Counted from the stretch's first letter, positions 28,232 through 36,116 are shown. The stretch is 64,000 nucleotides of DNA from an uncultured Pseudomonadota bacterium (GCA_902801125.1 CADCGT010000002.1:305980-369979); one strand, 5' to 3'. Notes: generated by a model not told the origin, from the sequence alone. A program made the numbers and translations.

Positions 28232-28939
28232 TTACGCACTGTGGCGGTTTATCGCTTCGCCTATTTCGGCCAATGACGCACTTGATGGCAAAATCGGTTC
28301 AAAATATACATTCGCGACACCGGGACTCATTCGTCCACGCTTTGGCCAATAAAGGCCCGTATCCGTTCCAACCGGCATAATCGGCAACTTTAATTCATGC
28401 GCCAAAAACAACAATCCGCGTTTTAATGCCGCACGATGCCCCGGTTTTACACGTGTGCCTTCGGGAAAAATAATCAGTGTTTGCCCGTTCATAATTTTCT
28501 TTGCAACCGCATGTGCAAGTTTTTTCATATTCGTCGCCCCACGCGCCCGGTTCACCGGTTGCAGCCCCATTCGCCAAAACGCCCAACCATAAATTGGAAT
28601 CCACAACAATTCACGCTTTATAATAAAGAACGGATTTTGAACATTGTTCGCCAAAATCGCAACCTCCATCATAGACATGTGTTTCGCGGCAATTATCGCC
28701 TTGCCATCAACACGCACATTTTCATTTGGCGCCATCGGCACACCGTTTTCTTCGGTTTTGGGATAATGCAACGTATATCTTATTCCACATATAATCCGCG
28801 CAAGGGTCAACACGCCACGCGCATCGGCCAAGACAAACCTGGTATTTAATTTTTTTGACACCAATCCCACCAACAACAACGGCGCCCAAAGTGCAAAATA
28901 AATTCCCAATACAATTTTAAATATAATCGTTCTTAACAT
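28232..28939 (-). CDS. plsC: 1-acyl-sn-glycerol-3-phosphate acyltransferase
   Basis: 235 residues. Acyltransferase motif I appears as KHMSMMEVAIL (histidine and glutamate, a variant of HxxxxD), motif II in PFFIIKRELLWIPIYGWAFWRMGLQPVNR and motif III in IIFPEGTRVKPG. An N-terminal hydrophobic helix anchors it to the inner membrane. It makes phosphatidic acid from lysophosphatidate. Last gene of the ftsE-ftsX-DUF218-plsC run, 17 bp behind its neighbour. Confidence 0.92.
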   Translation of the reverse strand: MLRTIIFKIVLGIYFALWAPLLLVGLVSKKLNTRFVLADARGVLTLARIICGIRYTLHYPKTEENGVPMAPNENVRVDGKAIIAAKHMSMMEVAILANNVQNPFFIIKRELLWIPIYGWAFWRMGLQPVNRARGATNMKKLAHAVAKKIMNGQTLIIFPEGTRVKPGHRAALKRGLLFLAHELKLPIMPVGTDTGLYWPKRGRMSPGVANVYFEPILPSSASLAEIGEAINRHSA

Positions 28940-28956
28940 TTCATCCCCTTAATGTA

Positions 28957-29478
28957 TTACAAGTAATGTGGTCCTTCTTTGATTCCGAACATTGTGACAA
29001 TATATTTTACATATTCTATTCCCCAACGTTCCAATCGGCGCGCCGGCGGCATTTCGGACAACGTCACCGGACACGCAACAATCTTAACATCGGGCAATTC
29101 CGATTGAATAAGGTATTTTGCGCGCCGAACATGATCTTCGGTTGTTATCACAACGATTCGGTCAAGGCCCGACCGCCCAACAATTTTCCGAATCGCCACG
29201 GCGTTTTGATATGTCGATTTAGATTCCGATTCGATAATTGCCCGGTCTGTATTTGGGTACCCCGCGGCATCCGGCGCCCCAATTATATATAAATCTGAAT
29301 CGGGGTATTTTTCCATCTGTTTCAACGCAAAAGGCACGCGCCGATAATCCCCGGTCAAGACGAAAATACTGTCATTTTCCATAATAAATTCGCAATCGTT
29401 TGGCGCGGTCAATTTGAACGCAACCCCGCCCAGCACGAACAAACCCAACAATAAAAACGACGGTCGCAGAATTTTCAT
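28957..29478 (-). CDS. DUF218/YdcF-family membrane-anchored protein
   Basis: 173 residues. Single N-terminal membrane segment (about 7-24), then VLTGDYRRVPFALKQM, LYIIGAPDAAGYPNTDRAIIESESKSTYQNAVAI and IVVITTEDHVRRAKYLIQ, the order of motifs in DUF218 proteins (SanA/YdcF/ElyC group, tied to envelope biogenesis). Its ATG overlaps the ftsX stop as ATGA, so translation is coupled. Confidence 0.8.
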   Translation of the reverse strand: MKILRPSFLLLGLFVLGGVAFKLTAPNDCEFIMENDSIFVLTGDYRRVPFALKQMEKYPDSDLYIIGAPDAAGYPNTDRAIIESESKSTYQNAVAIRKIVGRSGLDRIVVITTEDHVRRAKYLIQSELPDVKIVACPVTLSEMPPARRLERWGIEYVKYIVTMFGIKEGPHYL

Positions 29479-30320
29479 TGCTCACAATTTAAAATTTTCA
29501 ATGTTGTCTTTTTTGTTATAACGATTGCAAAGATAACAATCAATATTGGCATCATAATCAACACGCCCCACCCCACGGCACCGATACCAAGCATAGCCAT
29601 CAAACCCACGCGTGCCGAATGCGCGACACCGATGACGGCGCCCAATACCGGCAACGCGGCCAAGAATCCACCCCCGCACGCCACGACACAGATTTTTGTA
29701 ATAACCATCTGCATTTGTCGGACGACGAACGAATCGCTTGCACCGACCTGGTTCAAAATTTCCAATTCGCGCCGGTGCAGCAACGCCGTATTTCGCGCGA
29801 CGAACGAAACGCACATTCCGATTGCCCCAATCATTAGGGCCGCCAAAAACCCAAGGATAGCAATCATTTTCCATCCCGCATTCACCGACGGTCGCAGTGC
29901 ATCACTGTGTGTGATAAACCGTGCGCCATCACGAATCGTTTCACGCACCGCCGCGACTGCTTCTTGGTCTTTGAATTCAACCTCGAACATTTTCGGCAAG
30001 TATTTTTCCAACGCCCCGCGTCCCGCGCCCGAAATCCAGGGCCGCATCATATCGACCATTTCATCGTTTGACACGACGCGAACCGATTCGATTTTGTCTT
30101 TATTTTCATCAAGTTTTTTTTGCACGGCGCGTGCGGCATCATCACCGGCGGCCTGAATTGTTGCGAAATTATTCCATTGCCGATTCCACCGCACGACGCC
30201 GCCACCAATAGCCATCGCGATTCCCAACGCCACCACGGCCAAGAACGTCATAAGCCCCATCACCGCGGTCATAAACACGGACTGGTCCCGAAACAGAGAA
30301 AAAACAATTGGTCGTTTCAT
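29475..30320 (-). CDS. ftsX: Cell-division ABC-like permease FtsX
   Basis: 281 residues from MKRPIVFSLFRDQ. Four membrane segments (about residues 17-43, 165-190, 215-240, 250-275) with a periplasmic domain between the first two (KKLDENKDKIESVRVVSNDE...PKMFEVEF), and the HRRELEILNQVGASDSFVVRQM coupling helix of FtsX. With FtsE it controls peptidoglycan hydrolases at the septum. Upstream open frame of 43 codons lies inside ftsE and is not used. Confidence 0.9.
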   Translation of the reverse strand: MKRPIVFSLFRDQSVFMTAVMGLMTFLAVVALGIAMAIGGGVVRWNRQWNNFATIQAAGDDAARAVQKKLDENKDKIESVRVVSNDEMVDMMRPWISGAGRGALEKYLPKMFEVEFKDQEAVAAVRETIRDGARFITHSDALRPSVNAGWKMIAILGFLAALMIGAIGMCVSFVARNTALLHRRELEILNQVGASDSFVVRQMQMVITKICVVACGGGFLAALPVLGAVIGVAHSARVGLMAMLGIGAVGWGVLIMMPILIVIFAIVITKKTTLKILNCEQ

Positions 30321-30321
30321 A

Positions 30322-31116
30322 CTATTTATTTCCGATATCGCTAAATTGTTTCGACAACGCGGCAAAGTAGCCGGCGCCATCGTCTTTGATTGTTGGTTTT
30401 TTGGCCTCTGTGGTTCGCGGTGTGGCGGTTGCGCGCCGCGCGCCGACAAAGTTCACATGATGATTTTCGACATGCATCACCGGGAATTTATATTTTTCCA
30501 TCAATCCCGAATTATGCGTTGCCAGAATAATTGTTGTTCCGAACATTTTATTCATTTGTATAAAAAGTTCCATCAAACGCGACGCGTTTTCGTCGTCCAG
30601 GTTTCCCGTCGGTTCGTCCGCCAGCATAATTGCAGGCTGGACAATAATTGCGCGCGCGACCGACACGCGTTGTTGTTGCCCGCCGCTTAACGACAACGGG
30701 TTAGAATCCGCGAACTTTGCAAGGCCCACCCATTCAAGGGTTTTTGTGACCAATTTTTTCACTTTCGATTCGTCGACCCCACGCACGCGCAACGGCAACG
30801 CCACATTATCGAACACCGACATATGGGACAGCAACGAATATTCCTGGAACACAATTGCCATTTTATGGCGCATTTCTGTGACATCGTCGTGCGACATATT
30901 ATTTGTCTGTTTACCAAAGACCTTGATAATTCCGCGGCATGGCCTGTGCAGTCGATATATCAACCGCAACAGCGTTGTTTTCCCCGCGCCCGACGCGCCC
31001 GACAAGAAATAGAACGCCCCGGCGCCAATATTAAACGACACATCGGTCAGTATATCATCGTCTTCGTCATAGCGCGCGCCGACATTTGCAAAAGAAATGA
31101 TTGTGTTATCTTCCAT
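30322..31116 (-). CDS. ftsE: Cell-division ATP-binding protein FtsE
   Basis: 264 residues from MEDNTIISFANVGARY. Walker A GASGAGKTT, signature LSGGQQQR, Walker B IMLADEPTGNLD, H-loop ATHN. After the ABC domain there is a C-terminal extension of about 45 residues (RRATATPRTTEAKKP and on) beyond a normal FtsE. The start is fixed by the promoter at 31124-31152: transcription should begin at or one base before this ATG, so the mRNA is predicted leaderless. Upstream ATG codons lie in the promoter. Confidence 0.92.
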   Translation of the reverse strand: MEDNTIISFANVGARYDEDDDILTDVSFNIGAGAFYFLSGASGAGKTTLLRLIYRLHRPCRGIIKVFGKQTNNMSHDDVTEMRHKMAIVFQEYSLLSHMSVFDNVALPLRVRGVDESKVKKLVTKTLEWVGLAKFADSNPLSLSGGQQQRVSVARAIIVQPAIMLADEPTGNLDDENASRLMELFIQMNKMFGTTIILATHNSGLMEKYKFPVMHVENHHVNFVGARRATATPRTTEAKKPTIKDDGAGYFAALSKQFSDIGNK

Positions 31117-31123
31117 GCAACAA

Positions 31124-31152
31124 ACCATAGTAAAAAAAATTTTTCGGGTCAA
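31124..31152 (-). promoter_or_regulatory. ftsE promoter giving a leaderless transcript
   Basis: TTGACC, 17-bp spacer, TATGGT on the minus strand. The -10 box ends exactly 7 nt before the ATG at 31116, the usual distance to a transcription start. No ribosome binding site exists between. Confidence 0.75.
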
Positions 31153-31165
31153 GCCCCATTTCCCC

Positions 31166-31203
31166 ACTAACCACTAACACTAACCACTAACCACTAACAC
31201 TAA
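31166..31203. repeat. TAACCACTA intergenic repeat array
   Basis: Tandem run ACTAACCACTAACACTAACC followed by ACTAACCACTAACACTAA, the cleanest array of this family in the window, between divergent ftsE and an outer-membrane protein gene. Confidence 0.9.
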
Positions 31204-31221
31204 TTTTTTTAATTTTGCATT

Positions 31222-31249
31222 TTGAGATAGGCATTTTTTATGATATACT
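31222..31249 (+). promoter_or_regulatory. Promoter of the outer-membrane protein gene at 31276
   Basis: TTGAGA, 16-bp spacer, TATACT; start near 31256, followed by a GGAGAAAAAGTT site and the ATG. Confidence 0.7.
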
Positions 31250-31275
31250 GGTGTCAAAGAAATGGAGAAAAAGTT

Positions 31276-32133
31276 ATGAAAAAATTTATGGTCAGTTTAA
31301 TTGCGGTTCTTGCCACGGTTGGCACGTCGATGGCGGCGGAAACATGCAACGGCGGGTGCAAGCCTAAAAAGGTTCGTGTTATTCACATCACTGCGGGCGA
31401 CCCGTCGACGATGTATGACGACACGCAATACACGACAACGGTTTTGGATTCCGATGGCACGGTTGTTGAATATCCAGAATATTCTGAACCGGCACCGTTA
31501 AGTGTTGCGCCGGCGCGTCGTGTGCGCGATGGCAATTGGTATGTTGGTGGCCGCGTTGGTCTGCATTTAATGTCATGGAAGAACAAATATCATGCAACCC
31601 CATCGGGCGCAATTGTCGATGCAAGCGCGGATCATGACGATTATACATTTGAACCGGTTTTTGGCGGGAACATTTTTGCGGGCTATCGTTTCACCCCGAA
31701 TTGGCGTGGCGATGTTGAATTTGGTTATATGACACAGTTCAGCGATTCCGACAACGGGTTCACATTTAAATTACAGACACCGTATATCACGGCGAATGCG
31801 TATTATGATTTTGAATCTGGGATTTACTTGGGTGCGGGTGTTGGCATGGCGTTTCCACGTGGCACACTTGATTGGGAATATTTTGAAAAAGATTCTGCAT
31901 CTGAAACCAAGTTATCATTTATGGGTGCATTGATGGCGGGTTATTCGTATAACCTGTCCGAATCGGTTGCGCTTGATTTCCGTTATCGCCTGGCCGGATT
32001 TACGGGACCAAAATGGACACGCACCGTCACACCCGAAGGTACAGCACGCTACAACGGCCTAACGGCATTGCAAACCAAGGTTGGATTTGTAATTGACAAT
32101 TCGTTGTCATTGGGTCTGCGGTACGAGTTCTAA
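31276..32133 (+). CDS. Outer-membrane beta-barrel protein, opacity/OmpA-like barrel
   Basis: 285 residues. Signal peptide MKKFMVSLIAVLATVGTSMA, a short cysteine-containing start (ETCNGGCKPKK), an acidic/proline linker, then a barrel from GNWYVGGRVGLHLMSW to the end SLSLGLRYEF with terminal phenylalanine. Strand pairs such as FAGYRFTPNWRGDVEFGYM and GIYLGAGVGMAF fit small eight-stranded barrels of the Omp25/opacity type. No peptidoglycan-binding domain. Likely a surface protein; ligand unknown. Confidence 0.85.
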   Translation: MKKFMVSLIAVLATVGTSMAAETCNGGCKPKKVRVIHITAGDPSTMYDDTQYTTTVLDSDGTVVEYPEYSEPAPLSVAPARRVRDGNWYVGGRVGLHLMSWKNKYHATPSGAIVDASADHDDYTFEPVFGGNIFAGYRFTPNWRGDVEFGYMTQFSDSDNGFTFKLQTPYITANAYYDFESGIYLGAGVGMAFPRGTLDWEYFEKDSASETKLSFMGALMAGYSYNLSESVALDFRYRLAGFTGPKWTRTVTPEGTARYNGLTALQTKVGFVIDNSLSLGLRYEF

Positions 32134-32162
32134 AAAAAAATAAAAAAAATGTAAAAAGGATT

Positions 32163-32190
32163 TTGGAAACGACCAAAATTGTGATATAAT
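32163..32190 (+). promoter_or_regulatory. Promoter of the surface-protein gene at 32212
   Basis: TTGGAA, 16-bp spacer, TATAAT, with TGTGA before the -10 box. The TGTGATATAAT form recurs at 44132 and, as variants, at several other promoters in the window. Confidence 0.75.
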
Positions 32191-32211
32191 ACCTTACATA
32201 GGGAAAGTGAG

Positions 32212-33489
32212 ATGAGAGAGGGAATAAAAACATCATTATTGTCGATATTGTGCGTTGCGGCGGCGGCGACGGCGTCTGCGGCCCCTGCGGTACGCAGCAT
32301 TGGCGGCACCGGCACATACGAATCGGCGGCGTCTGCGGCGAACGCGACGGCGTCATCGCGTGCGGGGTCATTGCGTGCGACGGGCGGTTACATTCGTCCG
32401 ACGGCGACGGTATCGACGACCGGTTCTGCGATAAATGGTGTGGCGTCTACGACGGCGGCACCGGCGACGGGCGGTTCTGTATCGACGGGTGGTGCGACGG
32501 TTGGCCGCGTGGCATCGACACCGCGTCTGTCTATTGGCAAATACATTGGTGCGCCAAAATCCATAAGTTCATCGGGCGGTGCGGGTTCGGATTTGACGGA
32601 CCGGATTGAGCAACTAGAAACAACGGTTGGCCGTCTTGACAATGACAAACAGGACGCATTGGTTGATTCGACATATATCACGATCCAGGGCAACGAATTG
32701 TTACTGGATGTTGAACGGATTCGTGAAGATTTGGAAATCACCGACGGCACCGACGGGCGCGAGGTTGAAATGGGCACCAACGACGATGGCCTGCTCTGGC
32801 GGTATGTTGGCGACACAGAATGGCAGACATTAATTACATGGGACGCGATAAGTGAAAAATTGGACTTTGACGGCATCGATGAAACGATAAATCAAAGCAT
32901 TACGAACCTGCGCACAGAAATGTTGGCGGAATTGGACAAAAAGGTTGATAAAAACCAAGGCACCGACAACGCGGGCCGTGTTTTGGCGGTTGGCGAAGAC
33001 GGTATGGTTGCGCCATCTGATAATTACTATTCGAAAACGGAAATTGACCAACAAATCCAGAACATAACCGATGGCCAGGTGACGACGGCGGACCTTGATA
33101 CCAAACTTGATAAAAACCAAGGGGTCGACAACGCGAACAAAACACTGGTTGTTGGTGCGGACGGCACGGTTGTTCCGTCGGATGTAGAATTTGCGACGAC
33201 GGACGATTTGGACAACCTTGGGGCGTTGGCACACAAAGATACTGTATCGACGGCGGACATAGATGCCAAGGCCGTAGAGCGCAGCAAATTGGCGGATGAT
33301 ATAACGACACAATTAAGCGGTGTCCAATTCTGGGAAGATTGGTGGATTGCGCACCAGGCCGAATTGGCAAGTGGTGATTACGTTGTTGCGGTTCAACCGG
33401 GCACGCACAATCCGCAATTGTTCCGGATTATCACGGCGGACGACGAAGTGTCAACACCATCGACACCATCGACACCGGACGAACCCTAG
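32212..33489 (+). CDS. Large secreted repeat protein, probable surface fibre
   Basis: 425 residues. Signal peptide ending ATASAAPA, then a low-complexity Ala/Thr/Gly/Ser region (about 25-120), a coiled-coil stretch (DLTDRIEQLETTVGRLDNDKQDALV) and WRYVGDTEWQTLI. Two repeats follow: DKKVDKNQGTDNAGRVLAVG and DTKLDKNQGVDNANKTLVVG, each ending in DG-V-PSD. The end is Pro/Thr/Ser rich. The DNANKTLVVG element recurs in the gene at 57311 (NANVGKTLVVN). The pattern is like trimeric fibre or phage-tail-fibre stalks. No known enzyme domain. Confidence 0.75.
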   Translation: MREGIKTSLLSILCVAAAATASAAPAVRSIGGTGTYESAASAANATASSRAGSLRATGGYIRPTATVSTTGSAINGVASTTAAPATGGSVSTGGATVGRVASTPRLSIGKYIGAPKSISSSGGAGSDLTDRIEQLETTVGRLDNDKQDALVDSTYITIQGNELLLDVERIREDLEITDGTDGREVEMGTNDDGLLWRYVGDTEWQTLITWDAISEKLDFDGIDETINQSITNLRTEMLAELDKKVDKNQGTDNAGRVLAVGEDGMVAPSDNYYSKTEIDQQIQNITDGQVTTADLDTKLDKNQGVDNANKTLVVGADGTVVPSDVEFATTDDLDNLGALAHKDTVSTADIDAKAVERSKLADDITTQLSGVQFWEDWWIAHQAELASGDYVVAVQPGTHNPQLFRIITADDEVSTPSTPSTPDEP

Positions 33490-33647
33490 GGTTGTCCCGG
33501 ACGGTAAATAAAAAAAAGGGAGCAAAAAAAACAGTTTTGAAAAACATTTTCTTGGCCAAGGAAATATGGTTTTTCAAAAAACCGGTAATGGATAGTAACA
33601 AACAATTATTGTGATACCCATTGCACAACAAACAAAAATCTCGCTGT

Positions 33648-33700
33648 AGCGAAAGCGAAAGCGAAAAAAACAAACAAACAACAAACAAACAAAAAAAAGG
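33648..33700 (+). repeat. Short tandem repeats in the leader of the gene at 33708
   Basis: Three exact AGCGAA hexamers (33648-33665) run into a stretch of AAAC/AACAAAC units and eight A before the GGAACAACAATG start region. The 218-bp spacer further upstream contains an imperfect inverted repeat around TTTCTTGGCCAAGGAAA (near 33550-33570) and no convincing promoter. Confidence 0.75.
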
Positions 33701-33707
33701 AACAACA

Positions 33708-34532
33708 ATGAAAGTAAAAGTAAAAGGATTGGTCTTTGTAGGTTTTGCGGCGATGATTTTCGCGGCAAACGCCATGGCGGCCGATAACACCGTTACATCA
33801 AAATCATACGTTGATAACAAATTCCAAACAATAGAAAATATTCAAACGGAATTTACAGAAGCTAATAAAAACAGCACCACACAATACCCATCTATGAGCG
33901 CAGTTCAAGCAAAAATCACAGAAGTTGGGGGTACTGTTAACAACAGCACAATTTCTGTTACACAAAATGGGGCAGACATTGGTTCGTTCTCCACCAACCA
34001 ATCTTCTGGTTCAACACTTGCTATCGCGGGTGCAGACTGGAATGCGGCATCTGACGCAGCAGGCTATATCGCCAATAAACCGACAGTAGATTCGACATTT
34101 GATGCAACAAGCAACAACGCCGCAACGTCCGCTGCTATCGCATCTTATGTTACTAATCAAATCCAAGATGGTAGCAACGTCGGTACCGGTACATTGACTG
34201 TCACACAAAATGGTATTGATGCAGGTACTTTCGGTGCTAACCAAAATACCAATGGCTCAATCGCTATCGTGGCACCTGATTGGAACGCTGCTTCTGGCAC
34301 AGCCGGCTTTATCGCGAACAAACCGACAGTAGATTCAACATTTGATGCTACAAGTACAAATGCCGCGACATCTGCTGCTATCGCGGGCTATATCGACAGC
34401 TTGCCAGCTGCGGACATCCCAGCTATGCCAACAACTGGTGAAAATGCTTGCGATGCAACACATCCATGCGCATTGGTTACCGATAGCAACGGTGCCCCAG
34501 TTTGGAAACGTATCGCACAACAAGGTGACTAA
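33708..34532 (+). CDS. Secreted YVD-family repeat protein
   Basis: 274 residues. Signal peptide ending FAANAMA, then DNTVTSKSYVDNKFQTIEN, the family YVD module. Two long internal repeats follow, each with SVTQNGADIGSF or TVTQNGIDAGTF, an ADWNAAS(D/G)xAGxIANKPTVDSTFDATS block and NAATSAAIA. The IANKPTVDSTFD wording is typical of phage and microbial fibre repeats. The C-terminus ENACDATHPCALVTDSNGAP keeps a cysteine pair but not LLW. Followed by a terminator. Confidence 0.75.
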   Translation: MKVKVKGLVFVGFAAMIFAANAMAADNTVTSKSYVDNKFQTIENIQTEFTEANKNSTTQYPSMSAVQAKITEVGGTVNNSTISVTQNGADIGSFSTNQSSGSTLAIAGADWNAASDAAGYIANKPTVDSTFDATSNNAATSAAIASYVTNQIQDGSNVGTGTLTVTQNGIDAGTFGANQNTNGSIAIVAPDWNAASGTAGFIANKPTVDSTFDATSTNAATSAAIAGYIDSLPAADIPAMPTTGENACDATHPCALVTDSNGAPVWKRIAQQGD

Positions 34533-34551
34533 TAGTAACCTTTATACAAAA

Positions 34552-34590
34552 GCTTGTGTCCTTAAAAGAGCTACCTCCGTAGCTCTTTTT
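34552..34590 (+). terminator. Terminator preceded by the GCTTGTGTCCTTA motif, copy 1
   Basis: GCTTGTGTCCTTA followed by AAGAGCTAC-CTCC-GTAGCTCTT and a T run. The 13-base motif recurs before hairpins at 35547 and 35932. Confidence 0.85.
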
Positions 34591-34682
34591 TATGCAAAAA
34601 ATAAATTATTTATAAATATTTTTATTGTCAACAATATCATTTTTTGCTACCTTTGTTCCAATAAACAAAGGAGAAAATTTTT

Positions 34683-35534
34683 ATGACTAATAAACATTTT
34701 ATATTTACAGATGAATCGTGTGTGAATAACCCTGAAAAACAATACAGTTCTGTTTGCGCCATGTCCGGCAGCGTGAAATTTTTCAAATCACACCAAAAAC
34801 AAATTGAATCAATTCTCAATAAACCCGGGGAATATAAATTTCAAAAACTAAATCAAGACACAAAAAATGATGTATTGCAATTATGCAATGATTTTATATT
34901 CCCTGCAATCGGTTCAGGCGATTTACGAATAGATGCACTGATTTGGAATAACCGTACATATCCCAAAGACCAAAAGTATATGCACTATCATTTATTATTG
35001 GCCGTTTTACGCAAGTATTCACCAGATATAAATTGGTTATATTATCCAGATCATGATAGGGGTAAAGATTATGCGGAAATAACAAATATAGTTAACACCG
35101 CGGCAAATTCAAAAAAAATATATACACAATCACTAATAAAATTGGCAAATGAATATAATATACAGTATGGTGACGAACTAGATTCAAAGAATTCCAGACT
35201 AATACAAATTACGGACATATTTGCAGGATTGGCAGCATTTTCATATAATAGTTACGGCGACTACACAGATTGGAAAAAAAATACAACAGGCACCCTTTCA
35301 TTTGATTTTGCACAATCAGATATAGAAAATAATAAAAACGCCAAAAACCATCACCCAAAATTTCAATTACTGGACAAAATCAACACCGAATGCAAAAAAC
35401 ACAATCCCAACCACTCAATAGACACTAAACACGGTCTTTATTCATTTAACCCAAGCTATGGAATGAACTTTTGGTTATGGGGCAACGATAAAAGCATGTT
35501 AAAAAAACAAACCACCGAACCGGCAAATCCGTAA
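34683..35534 (+). CDS. DUF3800-like protein
   Basis: 283 residues. The N-terminal acidic motif FTDESCVNN stands where DUF3800 proteins have DESG, and RLIQITDIFAGLAAF near residue 180 matches their C-terminal LADxxA helix; both acidic residues needed by an RNase H-like active site are present. HDRGKDY is a third conserved-looking site. DUF3800 proteins are often accessory and linked to mobile or defence loci, but their activity is not established. AAAGGAG sets the start. The base composition is clearly more AT-rich than the neighbours. Confidence 0.7.
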   Translation: MTNKHFIFTDESCVNNPEKQYSSVCAMSGSVKFFKSHQKQIESILNKPGEYKFQKLNQDTKNDVLQLCNDFIFPAIGSGDLRIDALIWNNRTYPKDQKYMHYHLLLAVLRKYSPDINWLYYPDHDRGKDYAEITNIVNTAANSKKIYTQSLIKLANEYNIQYGDELDSKNSRLIQITDIFAGLAAFSYNSYGDYTDWKKNTTGTLSFDFAQSDIENNKNAKNHHPKFQLLDKINTECKKHNPNHSIDTKHGLYSFNPSYGMNFWLWGNDKSMLKKQTTEPANP

Positions 35535-35546
35535 TCTAAAAAAAAT

Positions 35547-35590
35547 GCTTGTGTCCTTAAACACCCACGCATCCCCGTGGGTGTTTTTTT
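35547..35590 (+). terminator. Terminator preceded by the GCTTGTGTCCTTA motif, copy 2
   Basis: GCTTGTGTCCTTAAA directly before ACACCCACG-CATCCC-CGTGGGTGT and seven T. Closes the DUF3800 gene. Confidence 0.85.
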
Positions 35591-35599
35591 CACCCAGAT

Positions 35600-35931
35600 A
35601 GTTCATATTATTTTACAAAATTTAATTATTGCGCCTGATAATCCACTCCCAAAGAATTGTCATTGCGGCGCAGGCCGCAACAGGGTCTATGAAATTGTGA
35701 CGGATTATTCGAATTTATTCTGAAACCCGCGTCACAACTGCAAAGCCCTATGGCGGACTAAATCCGCCATGACAATTTTTCTTGTATTTAATTATGTTTG
35801 TCATTGCGGCGATTGTCATTCTGAACTTGTTTCAGAACCGCCATGACAATTTTTCTTGTATTTAATTATTTAGAAAAATAAAAAAATCTCTGGAATTTTA
35901 CACATTACATAATCGCAAGATTATAAAAACC
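35600..35931. repeat. Gene-free segment made of palindromic and direct repeats
   Basis: No coding frame is credible here. It holds a 32-bp direct repeat (35764-35795 and 35838-35869, containing CCGCCATGACAATTTTTCTT), two copies of TGTCATTGCGGCG, a perfect hairpin ATGGCGGA-CTAAA-TCCGCCAT (35750-35770) and TTCTGAACTTGTTTCAGAA, a palindrome type seen in REP/MITE-like elements of many bacteria. It looks like a landing site of small non-coding mobile repeats. Confidence 0.75.
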
Positions 35932-35975
35932 GCTTGTGTCCTTACCCCCCCCGCATCCCCGTGGGTGTTTTTTCC
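35932..35975 (+). repeat. Degenerate third copy of GCTTGTGTCCTTA plus hairpin
   Basis: GCTTGTGTCCTTA is exact, but the hairpin after it has lost its left arm (ACCCCCCCCGCATCCCCGTGG), while the right half GCATCCCCGTGGGTGTTTTT matches copy 2. So this is a decayed duplicate, with no gene in front of it. Confidence 0.75.
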
Positions 35976-35985
35976 ACAAAAAATT

Positions 35986-36083
35986 AAAAAAGTAAACTTT
36001 TATAAACAAAAGTGTATTTTTTTTCAAAAAAGTAAACTTTTAACCATCAAAGGATACTTTTTTCTTGAAAAATATACTTTTAG
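35986..36083 (+). promoter_or_regulatory. Five phased operator-like sites before the Fic gene
   Basis: Five near-palindromes of the form AAAAGTnnACTTTT with centres near 35993, 36013, 36034, 36054 and 36075: AAAAAGTAAACTTTT, AAAAGTGTATTTTT, AAAAAGTAAACTTTT, AAAGGATACTTTTT and AAAAATATACTTTT. The spacing is 20-21 bp, two helical turns, so a bound repressor would stack on one face of the DNA. The last site ends 33 bp before the chosen start codon and must cover the promoter. Confidence 0.7.
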
Positions 36084-36116
36084 ATGCCAGAATTAGGCAT
36101 AATAAAGGAATTTGTT

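Noticed and set aside
31166..31203. Short tandem array as CRISPR or telomere-like repeat
   Set aside because: Units are directly adjacent, without spacers, and scattered in many intergenic sites in both orientations.
35541..35944. CRISPR-like array from repeats of GCTTGTGTCCTTA
   Set aside because: Only three copies with irregular spacing, each tied to a terminator hairpin; no cas genes.
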